From Siphonodentalium dalli (lineage: Eukaryota > Mollusca > Scaphopoda > Gadilida > Siphonodentaliidae), in NCBI GenBank assembly GCA_032622095.1, contig CP136061.1, forward strand, positions 266,485,551 through 266,549,550: a stretch of DNA of 64,000 bases. Reading direction: 5' to 3'. Of this stretch, positions 15,301-28,045 are shown in pieces (position 1 is the first letter of the stretch; every line of letters starts with the position of its first letter). A model generated the notes under the pieces. That model saw only the letters and a program-made list of their open reading frames with translations, ran no database searches and was not told the DNA's origin. The position numbers and the translations under genes were made by a program.

Positions 15301-18300
15301 ACGAGTAGTTATCTTATAAACCCTTTCTATACTAAATACTCATTGACGAGTAGTTATCTTATAAACCCTTTCTATACTAAATACTCATTGACGAGTAGTT
15401 ATCTTATAAACCCTTTCTATATTAAATACTCATTGACGAGTAGTTATCTTATAAACCCTTTCTATACTAAATACTCATTGACGAGTAGTTATCTTATAAA
15501 ACCCTTTCTATATTAAATACTCATTGACGAGTAGCTATCTTATAAACCCTCTCTATACTAAATACTCAATGACGAGTAGTTATCTTATGAACCCTTTCTA
15601 TACTAAATTCTCATTGACGAGTAGTTATCTTATAAAACCCTTTCTATATTAAATACTCAATGACGAGTAGTTATCTTATAAAACCCTTTCTATACTAAAT
15701 ACTCATTGACGAGTAGTTATCTTATAAAACCCTTTCTATACTAAATACTCATTGACGAGTAGTTATCTTATAAAACCCTCTCTATACTAAATACTCATTG
15801 ACGAGTAGTTATCTTATAAACCCTTTCTATACTAAATACTCATTTATGGGTGTTTATCTTATAAACCCTTTCTATACTAAATACTCATTGACGAGTAGTT
15901 ATCTTATAAACCCTTTATATACTAAATACTCATTGATGAGTAGTTATCTTATGAACCCTTTCTATACTAAATACTCATTGACGAGTAGTTATCTTATAAA
16001 CCCTTTATATACTAAATACTCATTGATGAGTAGTTATCTTATTAAACCTTTCTATATTAAATACTCATTGATGAGTAGTTATCTTATAAACCCTTTCTTT
16101 ACTAAATACTCATTGATGAGTAGTTATCTTATAAACCCTTTCTATATTAAATACTCATTGACGAGTAATTATCTTATAAACCCTTTCTATACTAAATACT
16201 CATTGATGAGTAGTTATCTTATAAACCCTTTCTATGCCAAATACTCATTGACGAGTAGTTATCTTATAAACCCATTCTTTAATGATTACTCATTGACGAG
16301 TAGTTACCTTATAAACCCTTTCTATACTAAATACTCATTGACGAGTAGTTATCTTATGAACCCTTTCTATACTAAATACTCATTGACGAGTAGTTATCTT
16401 ATAAACCCTTTCTATACTAAATACTCATTGACGAGTAGCTATCTTATAAACCATGTCTATACTAAATACTTATCTTATAAAACCCTTTCTATATTAAATA
16501 CTCAATGACGAGTAGTTATCTTATAAACCCTTTCTATACTAAATACTCATTGACGAGTAGTTATATTATAAATCCTTTCTATACTAAATACTCATTGACG
16601 AGTAGTTATCTTATAAACCCTTTCTATACTAAATACTCATTGACGAGTAGTTATCTTATAAACCCTTTCTATACTAAATACTCATTGACTAGTAGTTATC
16701 TTATAAACCCTTTCTATATTAAATACTCATTGACGAGTAGTTATCTTATAAACCCTTTCTATACTAAATACTCATTGACGAGTAGTTATCTTATAAAACC
16801 CTTTCTATATTAAATACTCATTGACGAGTAGCTATCTTATAAACCCTCTCTATACTAAATACTCAATGATGAGTAGTTATCTTATGAACCCTTTCTATAC
16901 TAAATTCTCATTGACGAGTAGTTATCTTATAAAACCCTTTCTATATTAAATACTCAATGACGAGTAGTTATCTTATAAAACCCTTTCTATACTAAATACT
17001 CATTGACGAGTAGTTATCTTATAAAACCCTTTCTATACTAAATACTCATTGACGAGTAGTTATCTTATAAAACCCTCTCTATACTAAATACTCATTGACG
17101 AGTAGTTTTCTTATAAACCCTTTCTATACTAAATACTCATTTATGGGTGTTTATCTTATAAACCCTTTCTATACTAAATACTCATTGACGAGTAGTTATC
17201 TTATAAACCCTTTATATACTAAATACTCATTGACGAGTAGTTATCTTATAAACCCTTTATATACTAAATACTCATTGATGAGTAGTTATCTTATTAAACC
17301 TTTCTATATTAAATACTCATTGATGAGTAGTTATCTTATAAACCCTTTCTTTACTAAATACTCATTGATGAGTAGTTATCTTATAAACCCTTTCTATATT
17401 AAATACTCATTGACGAGTAGTTATCTTATAAACCCTTTCTATACTAAATACTCATTGATGAGTAGTTATCTTATAAACCCTTTCTATGCCAAATACTCAT
17501 TGACGAGTAGTTATCTTATAAACCCTTTTTATACTAAATACTCATTGACGAGTAGTTATCTTATAAACCCTTTATATACTAAATACTCATTGACGAGTAG
17601 TTATCTTATTAAAACTTTCTATACTAAATCATCAGTTACGAGTAGTTATCTTATAAACCCTTTCTATACTAAATACTCATTGACGAGTAGTTATCTTATG
17701 ATCCCTTTCTATACTAAATACTCATTGACGAGTAGTTATCTTATGAACCCTTTCTATACTAAATACTCATTGACGAGTAGTTATCTTATAAACCCTTTCT
17801 ATACTAAATACTCATTGACGAGTAGTTATCTTATAAACCCTTTCTATACTAAATACTCATTGACGAGTAGTTATCTTATGAACCCTTTCTATACTAAATA
17901 CTCATTGACGAGTAGTTATCTTATAAACCCTTTCTATACTAAATCATCAGTTACGAGTAGTTATCTTATAAACCCTTTCTATACTAAATACTCATTGACG
18001 AGTAGTTATCTTATGATCCCTTTCTATACTAAATACTCATTGACGAGTAGTTATCTTATGAACCCTTTCTATACTAAATACTCATTGTCGAGTAGTTATC
18101 TTATAAACCCTTTCTATACTAAATACTCATTGACGAGTAGTTATCTTATAAACCCTTACAATACTAAATACTCATTGACGAGTAGTTATCTTATAAACCC
18201 TTTCTATATCAAATACTCATTGACGAGTAGTTATCTTATGAACCCTTTCTATACTAAATACTCATTGACGAGTAGTTATCTTATAAACCCTTTCTATACT

Positions 18301-21300
18301 AAATACTCATTGACGAGTAGTTATCTTATAAAACCCTTTCTATACTAAATACTCATTGACGAGTGGTTACCTTATGAACCCTTTCTATACTAAATACTCA
18401 TTGACGAGTAGTTATCTTATAAACCCTTTCTATACTAAATACTCATTGACGAGTAGTTATCTTATAAACCCTTTCTATATTAAATACTCATTGACGAGTA
18501 GCTATCTTATAAACCCTCTCTATACTAAATACTCATTGACGAGTAGTTATCTTATAAAACCCTTTCTATACTAAATACTCATTGACGAGTAGTTATCTTA
18601 TAAAACCCTTTCTATACTAAATACTCATTGACGAGTGGTTACCTTATGAACCCTTTCTATACTAAATACTCATTGACGAGTAGTTATCTTATAAACCCTT
18701 TCTATATTAAATTCTCATTGACGAGTAGTTATCTTATAAACCCTCTCTATACTAAATACTCAATGACGAGTAGTTATCTTATGAACCCTTTCTATACTAA
18801 ATTCTCATTGACGAGTAGTTATCTTATAAACCCTTTCTATATTAAATTCTCATTGACGAGTAGTTATCTTATAAACCCTTTCTATACTAAATACTCATTG
18901 ACGAGTAGTTATCTTATTAACCCTTTATATACTAAATACTCATTGACGAGTAGTTATCTTATAAACCCTTTCTATACTAAATACTCATTGACGAGTAGTT
19001 ATCTTATTAACCCTTTATATACTACTCATTGACGAGTAGTTATCTTATAAACCCTTTCTATATTAAATTCTCATTGACGAGTAGTTATCTTATTAACCCT
19101 TTCTATACTAAATACTCATTGACGAGTAGTTATCTTATAAACCCTTTCTATACTAAATACTCATTGACGAGTAGTTATCTTATAAACCCTTTCTATACTA
19201 AATACTCATTGACGAGTAGTTATCTTATAAACCATTTCTATACTAAATACTCATTGTCGAGTAGTTATCTTATAAACCCTTTCTATACTAAATACTCATT
19301 GACGAGTAGTTATCTTATAAACCCTTTCTATATTAAATACTCATTGACGAGTAGTTATCTTATAAACCCTCTCTATACTAAATACTCATTGACGAGTAGT
19401 TATCTTGTAAACCCTTTCTATACTAAATACTCATTGACGAGTAGTTATCTTATAAACCATTTCTATACTAAATACTCATTGTCGAGTAGTTATCTTATTA
19501 ACCCTTTCTATACTAAATACTCATTGATGAGTGGTTACCTTATAAACCCTTTCTATACTAAATACTCATTGACGAGTAGTTATCTTATAAACCCTCTCTA
19601 TACTAAATACTCATTGACGAGTAGTTATCTTATAAACCCTTTCTATATTAAATACTCATTGACGAGTAGTTATCTTATAAACCCTTTCTATACTAAATAC
19701 TCATTGACGAGTAGTTATCTTATAAAACCCTTTCTATATTAAATACTCATTGACGAGTAGCTATCTTATAAACCCTCTCTATACTAAATACTCAATGACG
19801 AGTAGTTATCTTATGAACCCTTTCTATACTAAATTCTCATTGACGAGTAGTTATCTTATAAAACCCTTTCTATATTAAATACTCAATGACGAGTAGTTAT
19901 CTTATAAACCCTTTCTATACTAATTACTCATTGACGAGTAGTTATATTATAAATCCTTTCTATACTAAATACTCATTGACGAGTAGTTATCTTATAAACC
20001 CTTTCTATACTAAATACTCATTGACGAGTAGTTATCTTATAAACCCTTTCTATACTAAATACTCATTGACGAGTAGTTATCTTATAAACCCTTTCTATAT
20101 TAAATACTCATTGACGAGTAGTTATCTTATAAACCCTTTCTATACTAAATACTCATTGACGAGTAGTTATCTTATAAAACCCTTTCTATATTAAATACTC
20201 ATTGACGAGTAGCTATCTTATAAACCCTCTCTATACTAAATACTCAATGACGAGTAGTTATCTTATGAACCCTTTCTATACTAAATTCTCATTGACGAGT
20301 AGTTATCTTATAAAACCCTTTCTATATTAAATACTCAATGACGAGTAGTTATCTTATAAAACCCTTTCTATACTAAATACTCATTGACGAGTAGTTATCT
20401 TATAAAACCCTTTCTATACTAAATACTCATTGACGAGTAGTTATCTTATAAAACCCTCTCTATACTAAATACTCATTGACGAGTAGTTATCTTATAAACC
20501 CTTTCTATACTAAATACTCATTTATGGGTGTTTATCTTATAAACCCTTTCTATACTAAATACTCATTGACGAGTAGTTATCTTATAAACCCTTTATATAC
20601 TAAATACTCATTGATGAGTAGTTATCTTATGAACCCTTTCTATACTAAATACTCATTGACGAGTAGTTATCTTATAAACCCTTTATATACTAAATACTCA
20701 TTGATGAGTAGTTATCTTATTAAACCTTTCTATATTAAATACTCATTGATGAGTAGTTATCTTATAAACCCTTTCTTTACTAAATACTCATTGATGAGTA
20801 GTTATCTTATAAACCCTTTCTATATTAAATACTCATTGACGAGTAATTATCTTATAAACCCTTTCTATACTAAATACTCATTGATGAGTAGTTATCTTAT
20901 AAACCCTTTCTATGCCAAATACTCATTGACGAGTAGTTATCTTATAAACCCATTCTTTAATGATTACTCATTGACGAGTAGTTACCTTATAAACCCTTTC
21001 TATACTAAATACTCATTGACGAGTAGTTATCTTATGAACCCTTTCTATACTAAATACTCATTGACGAGTAGTTATCTTATAAACCCTTTCTATACTAAAT
21101 ACTCATTGACGAGTAGCTATCTTATAAACCATGTCTATACTAAATACTCATTGACGAGTAGCTATCTAATAAACCCTTTCTATACTAAATTCTCATTGAC
21201 GAGTAGTTATCTTATAAACCCTTTCTATACTAAATACTCATTGACGAGTAGCTATCTTATAAACCATGTCTATACTAAATACTCATTGACGAGTAGTTAT

Positions 21301-21342
21301 CTTATAAAACCCTTTCTATACAAAATACTCATTGACGAGTAG
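12328..21342 (+). repeat. About 4.7-kb tandem higher-order duplication within the satellite
   Basis: Landmarks repeat in the same order: 12,328 and 17,095; 13,634 and 18,356; 13,905 and 18,628; 14,306 and 19,029; 15,208 and 19,886; 15,798 and 20,476. The offsets are 4,767, 4,722, 4,723, 4,723, 4,678 and 4,678, stepping down by one 45-bp monomer twice. The rare ATGGGTGTTTATC variant tags each block (about 12,376, 15,846, 17,143, 20,523). A 1,297-bp offset (15,208 to 16,505; 15,798 to 17,095) shows a further duplication joined at an irregular boundary near 16,471. Confidence 0.85.
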
Positions 21343-22697
21343 TTATCTTATAAACCATGTCTATACTAAATACTCATTGACGAGTAGTTATCTTATAAAA
21401 CCCTTTCTATACTAAATACTCATTGACGAGTAGTTATCTTATAAACCCTTTCTATACTAAATACTCATTGACGAGTAGTTATCTTATAAACCCTTTCTAT
21501 ACAAAATACTCATTGACGAGTAGTTATCTTATAAACCCTTTATATACTAAATACTCATTGACGAGTAGTTATCTTATAAAACCCTCTCTATACTAAATAC
21601 TCATTGACGAGTAGTTATCTTATAAACCCTTTCTATACTAAATACTCATTGACGAGTAGTTATCTTATAAACCCTTTCTATACTAAATACTCATTGACGA
21701 GTAGTTATCTTATAAACCCTTTATATACTAAATACTCATTGACGAGTAGTTATCTTATAAACCCTTTCTATACTAAACACTCATTGACGAGTAGCTATCT
21801 TATAAACCCTTTCTATACTAAATTCTCATTGACGAGTAGTTATCTTATAAACCCTTTCTATACTTAATACTCATTGACGAGTAGTTATCTTATGAACCCT
21901 TTCTATACTAAATACTCATTGACGAGTAGTTATCTTATAAACCCTTTATATACTAAATACTCATTGATGAGTAGTTATCTTATAAACCCTTTATATACTA
22001 AATACTCATTGACGAGTAGTTATCTTATTAACCCTTTCTATACAAAATACTCATTGATGAGTAGTTATCTTATAAACCCTTTCTTTACTAAATACTCATT
22101 GATGAGTAGTTATCTTATAAACCCTTTCTATACAAAATACTCATTGACGAGTAGTTATCTTATAAACCATGTCTATACTAAATACTCATTGACGAGTAGT
22201 TATCTTATAAAACCCTTTCTATACTAAATACTCATTGACGAGTAGTTATCTTATAAACCCTTTATATACTAAATACTCATTGACGAGTAGTTATCTTATT
22301 AACCCTTTCTATACAAAATACTCATTGATGAGTAGTTATCTTATAAACCCTTTCTATACTAAATACTCATTGATGAGTAGTTATCTTATAAACCCTTTAT
22401 ATACTAAATACTCATTGACGAGTAGTTATCTTATTAAACCTTTCTATATTAAATACTCATTGATGAGTAGTTATCTTATAAACCCTTTCTTTACTAAATA
22501 CTCATTGATGAGTAGTTATCTTATAAACCCTTTCTATACTAAATACTCATTGACGAGTAGTCATCTTGTAAACCCTTTATATACTAAATACTCATTGACG
22601 AGTAGTTATCTTATAAACCCTTTATATACTAAATACTCATTGACGAGTAGTTATCTTATAAAACCCTTTCTATACTAAATACTCATTGACGAGTAGT

Positions 22698-23970
22698 TGA
22701 TTTCCTTATATTAGGGTTTTTTATAAATAATAGTTGTTACATAGCAAGATGCAAGATTAAGTGTTCCGTCGATACCAATTATAGATCCAGTTTCAATTGC
22801 TGATTTGAGAAGTAGGATTTGTCCTTCCAAGTGACAGATTACAGAAGGTGTTTTTTTGCATCAGTTGTAATTATTTCTTTAATATATTTCTCACCTACAA
22901 TGTTATGCACTAACACATCGCAGTGATTAACTAACAGTAACACGTATTAGTGTAGACAACTCAATTAATTATAATCACCAAACAGACCCATGTCCCGTTA
23001 ATTAACACTTAGGCACGACTCATGCCTTTGTGTTACCGCCAGCCGAGAACATGGCGGCGACGTTTCAAGTTCTCGGTATACGTAAAATAACTATTTACAT
23101 GTAGAGCGTTTCGCTAACGTTCGTTTCTGTTCGGTATATTACTGCTCACATATAAAGAGCGTTTGTTTCTGTTCGGTATATGACTGCACATATATAAAGA
23201 GTATTCGAATGATAATTGGGATATTTTCAATTGGGGGGGGGGGGGCTGTTACACTTTATACTCAAGTGTAACCAAACGAGAGTATGTCAAACCAATTAAT
23301 ATAATTATGCATGACAAAGACTTAGTGTTGTCGTTGACTTACGTGTAGTAAGAATGGGCTAATAACTGCAATAGGAAGTTTAATGTGACTGTCTAACGGC
23401 AAACAACATGCTGAAAAAGTCAGCTAGGGGGGCATTTTTTGACAAGTATTATAGGTGAGAGGTGACTACGTGTCCATCCCAATCTGCATAGAGTACACAT
23501 TGCAGAATGAGGTCGCCAGAGGATGAAGTTAGTGTAAATATATTTTTATTTCCAAATCCAAACATAATAAACATAATACACAAATGATATAAATATATAA
23601 CATGTAAGAGATAATGTATGGTAATGAGGATCAGACAACAAGCCCGAGGGCTTATATGAAGTCTTCTCCTCTTTGGCGACATGCCCCTCCCCCAATAAGT
23701 GAGGGAGGGGTATCGATCAGACAGGAAAGGATAGAAATAATGTTTTTTAAAGGAGAAGTAACTAAATTTGAGTTGGGGATGGAAACAGTGGGAATATAGT
23801 GTTAGGGATAGCAGGAGGCAGAGAGAGAGTGATAAAGAGAGAGGGAATGAGAGAGAGAGTGAAAAAGTAGAGGGGGCAGAGTTTTCAATAATTTAGTTGC
23901 TGCGTGATGAAAATTATGCTCGTAGTAATATGCATGCGTCAGGCTCCATGGGAGGGGGATGAAGTTGGGG
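22698..23970. other. Non-coding flank of the satellite, low-complexity tracts
   Basis: No gene is recognised. A 15-base G run lies at 23,232-23,246. A short duplicated phrase (CGTTTCTGTTCGGTATAT) occurs at about 23,124 and 23,165. A GA-rich tract covers 23,818-23,870. A fragment of the CAGAATGAGGT repeat family sits at about 23,503. Open frames here are short and uninformative. Confidence 0.6.
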
Positions 23971-23979
23971 ACGCTATCC

Positions 23980-24292
23980 AAATTCAAAATCCAACCTCTG
24001 GGAACCTCATTCTGCTTAGGCCTATGCTATGGAAGACATGGGATCAGATTGAAGTTGGTAATGTTCATTCATGTGTCACCTCAGTTATGAAATTTATCAT
24101 CCGCAAATTATGGGATATATAGTAACTAAACAGCATGGGATAAGTAACTAAAACAATATTGATTTGAGACTATAGATACTTCCCATAATATGAAGACTAA
24201 GCAGAATGATGTCACCAGAGGGTGATGCTAGCCCACTATGCGGGATAGCCTCGCTAATTTCACCCTCTGTGGACCTCATTCTGCAAATGTCA
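23980..24292. repeat. Dispersed inverted-repeat element of the CAGAATGAGGT family, copy 1
   Basis: Contains the family hallmark: CAGAATGA.GTC.CCAGAGGGTGA, a short spacer, then the inverse TTTCACCCTCTGTGGACCTCATTCTGC (24,201-24,287), with a further inverse half at 23,990-24,015. The internal part (AGTAACTAAAACAATATTG, GACTATAGATACTTCCCA) is the reverse complement of the interior of the copies at 26.3 and 27.2 kb. No target duplication could be defined, so the class is unknown. Confidence 0.6.
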
Positions 24293-26310
24293 GATACTAT
24301 ATCCAGTCGAGTCCTTCCTATTTAAGCAACCTGATAATAAATTTGCATTCTGAGGTCAATTAAAGTGGGCGTTACCTTATTTAAGCAACTTGATAATAAA
24401 TTAGCATTCTGAGATCAAATAAAGTGGACGTTCCCTTATTTTTGAAAACTTTGGTGTTGGCATCATTATCCGGTCCCCGGACACATACATGTAGGAGCGA
24501 ACCACAACTAACCCCAAATCAGTGAACCACATACATGATCCCATGAACGAATGATCCCATGAACGAACAGGTTTCGATTTAAAATCATTAGCAGCTAAAC
24601 GCCAGGGGAGAGGCAACTTGTGCTGCTCCGATCCCCTGTGCACCCACAACATTATCTATATATTCTGTGTTATGTAAAATATTCCATGTATATGTGGGTC
24701 AAAATAAATATGTTTCAAACATCAAACAAACAGGTTTCAACCAACAATATTGAAGGATACCGCACCAAGGGCTATATAAACAAAGTCAGCATTCAATTTT
24801 CCTCACACCCACTGTGACCCACAGGTTCTGAGGAAGGATGTGATAACAATCCGAACATTTCTAGCAAAGGATTATTCGTTGTTGTAATTTTCCCTGGAGA
24901 TTAACCTCTTACTACATTATATAAGTATATGGCACCAATATGGTTAAATAAAATTATAACTGACAATAAGTTATACAAATATTTTATTATATAAAAAATG
25001 TATATAAACTTGAACAGAAATGCATGATATGTTGAACAATTGAGCCGTTCACAAAGTAGCTCCAAGTATTATTAAATATAAAATATTTTATTAAAAACAC
25101 CATGTAAAAATATTATGCGAGCCAGTCCCTCGGAGATTTGACATGATCAGCTAAAACAATCAGTTAGCTCTCAACATCAGTAATTATCAAGGGAGATATA
25201 ACTTTCTTGTGGTTGAAAAAGACCATGAGGTTAAAAATGCATTTTATTATAAGCTTGCCAATAAAAGAGCAGAAAATTATTGAATTACCAAAACGTAGAT
25301 CGTGATATTCATATGCGTATAGTCATAGAGGATACCTATGGTTTTTGAGTGAATACCATTATTATTTCATGAGTGACCAGCAGTGGACATATCAATGTTG
25401 GATTCACTCAGAACACTATAGGCATTCTATTTAATTATAAGCTCTAAGTCTTTAGCCATGTCAATAATTATTTTTAATGTATTAATATTCCTTAACTAAT
25501 GCCAAATAATTTCTCACAAATCGTACAAAAAATTTCAGTTGAAAATTGAATTGTTGTTGTTCGCCAGCTGATAGCAAATGAACCACTTTCAAATGGTGAG
25601 AAATTAGTCGTCCGCTAAAGAAAATAGTTCCCACAAATTATCATTAAACCGACAAATTATGGACAGATACAAATTTAATAAATTAATATCCCAAATAACA
25701 ATAAGATGACACTCTAATCATGAAATAACATTATTTCAGTTTAGACATTTCTTTATTATCATTTTGTTTCGGTCAAGATTTTCATACAGGTAGTTCCATC
25801 GAAATAACAAAATGATATCTTTATTGTCGGTCAAGACACTAAATACGATATGAATAACAAAATGATATCTTTACTGTCGGTCTAGACACTAAATACAATA
25901 TTTATATTGCGGCAATTTCACACTATTTAATGGGGAAGCATATAATAAATTTCGGTATTCAAACAAAAACTGTGAGTACAACCTGACACAAACACATGGA
26001 ATCAACTCACTGAACTATGTGTAGACGCACCTGATGTCAACACTTTTAAATTAATACTCAACGACTCCTTGTATTAGGGGATGAGAAAACAATTTCAATT
26101 TCAAATTTAACTAAAATACCAAAAACATGTATTTAACGGACTGTAAATACTGTGATTTTAAAAATGCTGTAAACACCACTGAAAGTACGAAACGTTGTGG
26201 AATTAATGAAGAGGCCATACAAGCATATCGCATTCTTCGGACGAAGATCCAAGGTAAATCCAAGGTAAATCCAAGGTAAATCCAAGGTAAATCCAAGGTA
26301 AATCCTAAAT
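24293..26310. other. Region without recognised genes; minor repeats
   Basis: AT-rich sequence with no convincing exon. A direct duplication (GCAT/ATCTGA..TCAAATAAAGTGG context) lies at about 24,345-24,440. The sequence GAGGAAGGATGTGATAACAA at about 24,830 resembles the tail of some retroelement-derived repeats, but this is weak. A 50-bp direct duplication (AATAACAAAATGATATCTTT) occurs at 25,803 and 25,853. At 26,250-26,306 there are five copies of the 11-mer CCAAGGTAAAT. Confidence 0.5.
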
Positions 26311-26317
26311 TTCAAAT

Positions 26318-26600
26318 CTACAGTACAGCGGGCTAGCATCACTAAATTCACCCTCTGGGGACCTCATTCTGCTTAGGCATCATCTGCAATGGGAAGTATC
26401 TATAGTAACACATAACATTGTTTTTAGTTACGTTTTCCCTTCTGGGAAGTTTTTATATCCCCCTAAATTGGAGAAGATAAAATGCATAATCGAGGTGCCC
26501 AAATGGGTGAACATCGCCAACTTCAACTGGGAACTTCAAACTGATCCTAGGTCTACCATAGCAGTTGAGGCCTAATCAGAATGAGGTTCCCAGAGGGTTG
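26318..26600. repeat. CAGAATGAGGT-family element, copy 2
   Basis: Begins with GCGGGCTAGCATCAC then TTCACCCTCTGGGGACCTCA, and ends with CAGAATGAGGTTCCCAGAGGG, giving inverted ends. The interior (GGGAAGTATCTATAGTAACA, TAAAATGCATAATCGAGGTG) is closely similar to the copy at 27,210. Confidence 0.65.
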
Positions 26601-26811
26601 CCATGAGGTAATACTGACATTATCGCATCACAACAAAATCTTGCAATAACTAGTTCACACACTTGTGTCATTCTATCTTATCGATCACAAGCAACATTAA
26701 TCACAATATACATGTAGCATTCACAACTGTGAGTGAGTTATAAACAAAATACACAATAAATTCAAGCCTTGAAATAGTGTCTGTCATTTGCAGAATGGGG
26801 TCTCCAAACTA

Positions 26812-27174
26812 GGGTTGCAATGATTCATCGTGAATTCAATGTATGGCGATACACAATATGCTTATCGTCTCATGTCATGTGTATCGCGATATAGGAAATC
26901 AAGTAATGACAGGCTAGTGCAAACAAAAGCAAAATCTGCAATTATCTTTGAAGTTTATATGTATAGTATGTGTATTCGACTCATCTGCCAAACAATTAAA
27001 CTCCATTTTAGTTTAAGAAAATGAACTCTACCTCCAGTTATAAACTTGTTGTTTCTGATAATTCAGGTGTTATTCATGTGGAAACACTAATTTAGTGTAT
27101 CATGATATGTATCGTATCGTTCAACATGTATCGTGATTTGTATCGCATCGATATAAAGTGTATCATTGCAGTGC
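26812..27174. mobile_element. Possible hAT-like non-autonomous element
   Basis: Ends are inversely similar: TAGGGTTGCAATGAT on the left and ATCATTGCAGTGCTA on the right, with subterminal ATCGTGAT/ATCGCGAT-rich sequence. This resembles hAT ends seen at 46,925-47,846, but no clear 8-bp target duplication was found. No transposase frame is present. Confidence 0.4.
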
Positions 27175-27204
27175 TACCCAGGAAGGGGAATTTAGTGACA
27201 GTAC

Positions 27205-27492
27205 CCCGCACAGCAGGTTAGCATAACAAATTCACCCTCTGGGGACCTTATTCTGCTCAGGCCTCATCTTCTGGGAAGTATCTATAGTTTAAAATTAACA
27301 TTGTTTTTAGTTACTTTTTCCCTTCTGTACAGTTTCTTTTACCCATAATTTGCAAAAGATAAAATGCATAATCGAGGTAAAAAAAGGGTGAACAGAACTT
27401 CAACCAGGGAACTTCAATCTGATCCTAGGACTCCCATAGAAGTTGAGGCCTAAGCAGAATGAGGTGATGCTAGCCCACTCTGCGGGGCTGGA
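27205..27492. repeat. CAGAATGAGGT-family element, copy 3
   Basis: Has the same order of parts as the copy at 26,318: GCTAGCAT box, TTCACCCTCTGGGGACC, interior with GGGAAGTATCTATAGTTTAA, then GAGGCCTAAGCAGAATGAGG at the right end. Confidence 0.65.
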
Positions 27493-27639
27493 GCTGCCAC
27501 AGGTATACAGATAGCTATATACTCTGTTAGAGTTTGAGTGAACTGTTTCTATGAATAAAAAATATGTCACCAAAATGTAATGTGTTACAGTCAATAGTGA
27601 TTAGGAATGTGAAAAGTTTGATTGTCTAAGTAATACTTG

Positions 27640-28045
27640 ATGTCAACATGAAGAGATATATATAAAGTAAAATCCAAGATGGCTGCTGATGGTGGCTATA
27701 TTTTTTCAATGAAATTCGGAAAAATATTATGGCTCCTATCTAGAGAACACCCTGAAGATCCATATAAAGTTTGGTGATGATCGGATGAGGGATGTAGGAT
27801 GTGCCAAAGGATTTAGTCATGCAAAGAGTAAAATCCAAGATGTCATGTTTTTAATCAAATTTCGGTAAAAATAGAAGGCTCCCATCTAGAGGTCACCTCG
27901 AAGATCCATATGCATTTTGGTGATGATCGGATGAGAGATGTGACCTGCAGGGTGTGCTAACGGAAATTGTTGACGAATGTACGCCCACCCAAGGCAATAG
28001 CTCAAACTTGACTTCGCCAAGTTGAGACAAAAATTGAGTTCTGAT
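27640..28045. repeat. Dispersed AAGATGGC repeat, two tandem units
   Basis: Two related units carry AAAATCCAAGATGGCTGCTG, GGTGATGATCGGATGAG and CAAAGGATTTAGTCATGCAA. The block ends in AATAGCTCAAACTTGACTTC followed by its partial complement CCAAGTTGAG. The same ending closes the tandem at 40,508-40,555 and occurs at 33,607. Class unknown. Confidence 0.65.

Larger units (their letters stand above)
1..22697. repeat. 45-bp satellite array, about 500 monomers
   Basis: The array consists of head-to-tail copies of a 45-bp unit containing GTAGTTATCTTATAAACCC followed by TTTCTATACTAAATACTCAT. It begins mid-monomer at base 1, so it continues to the left, and ends at about 22,697, where the sequence becomes unrelated. 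Monomers are mostly 45 bp. Recurrent 46-bp monomers carry one extra A (TTATAAAACCC), and shorter ones lack part of CTAAATA. One forward frame is free of stops and reads TSSYLINPFYTKYSL per unit; every other frame on both strands has a stop in each monomer. The longest open stretches are 690 codons (5,664-7,736), 565 (1,951-3,648) and 432 (12,328-13,626). No splice site, promoter or non-repetitive flanking coding sequence supports a gene. Most likely a non-coding satellite; a repetitive-protein gene is a remote alternative. Confidence 0.97.

Noticed and set aside
515-22678. Some two dozen ATG-started open frames of 60-690 codons encoding TSSYLINPFYTKYSL repeats
   Set aside because: They arise because the satellite period is 45 bp. 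Starts are ATG variants of an ACG codon or TTG-like positions inside the array, ends are random frameshifts, and no non-repeat coding sequence is attached. Kept as one satellite feature.
1-22697. CRISPR-like array
   Set aside because: Units are contiguous, with no unique spacers, and the setting is eukaryotic.
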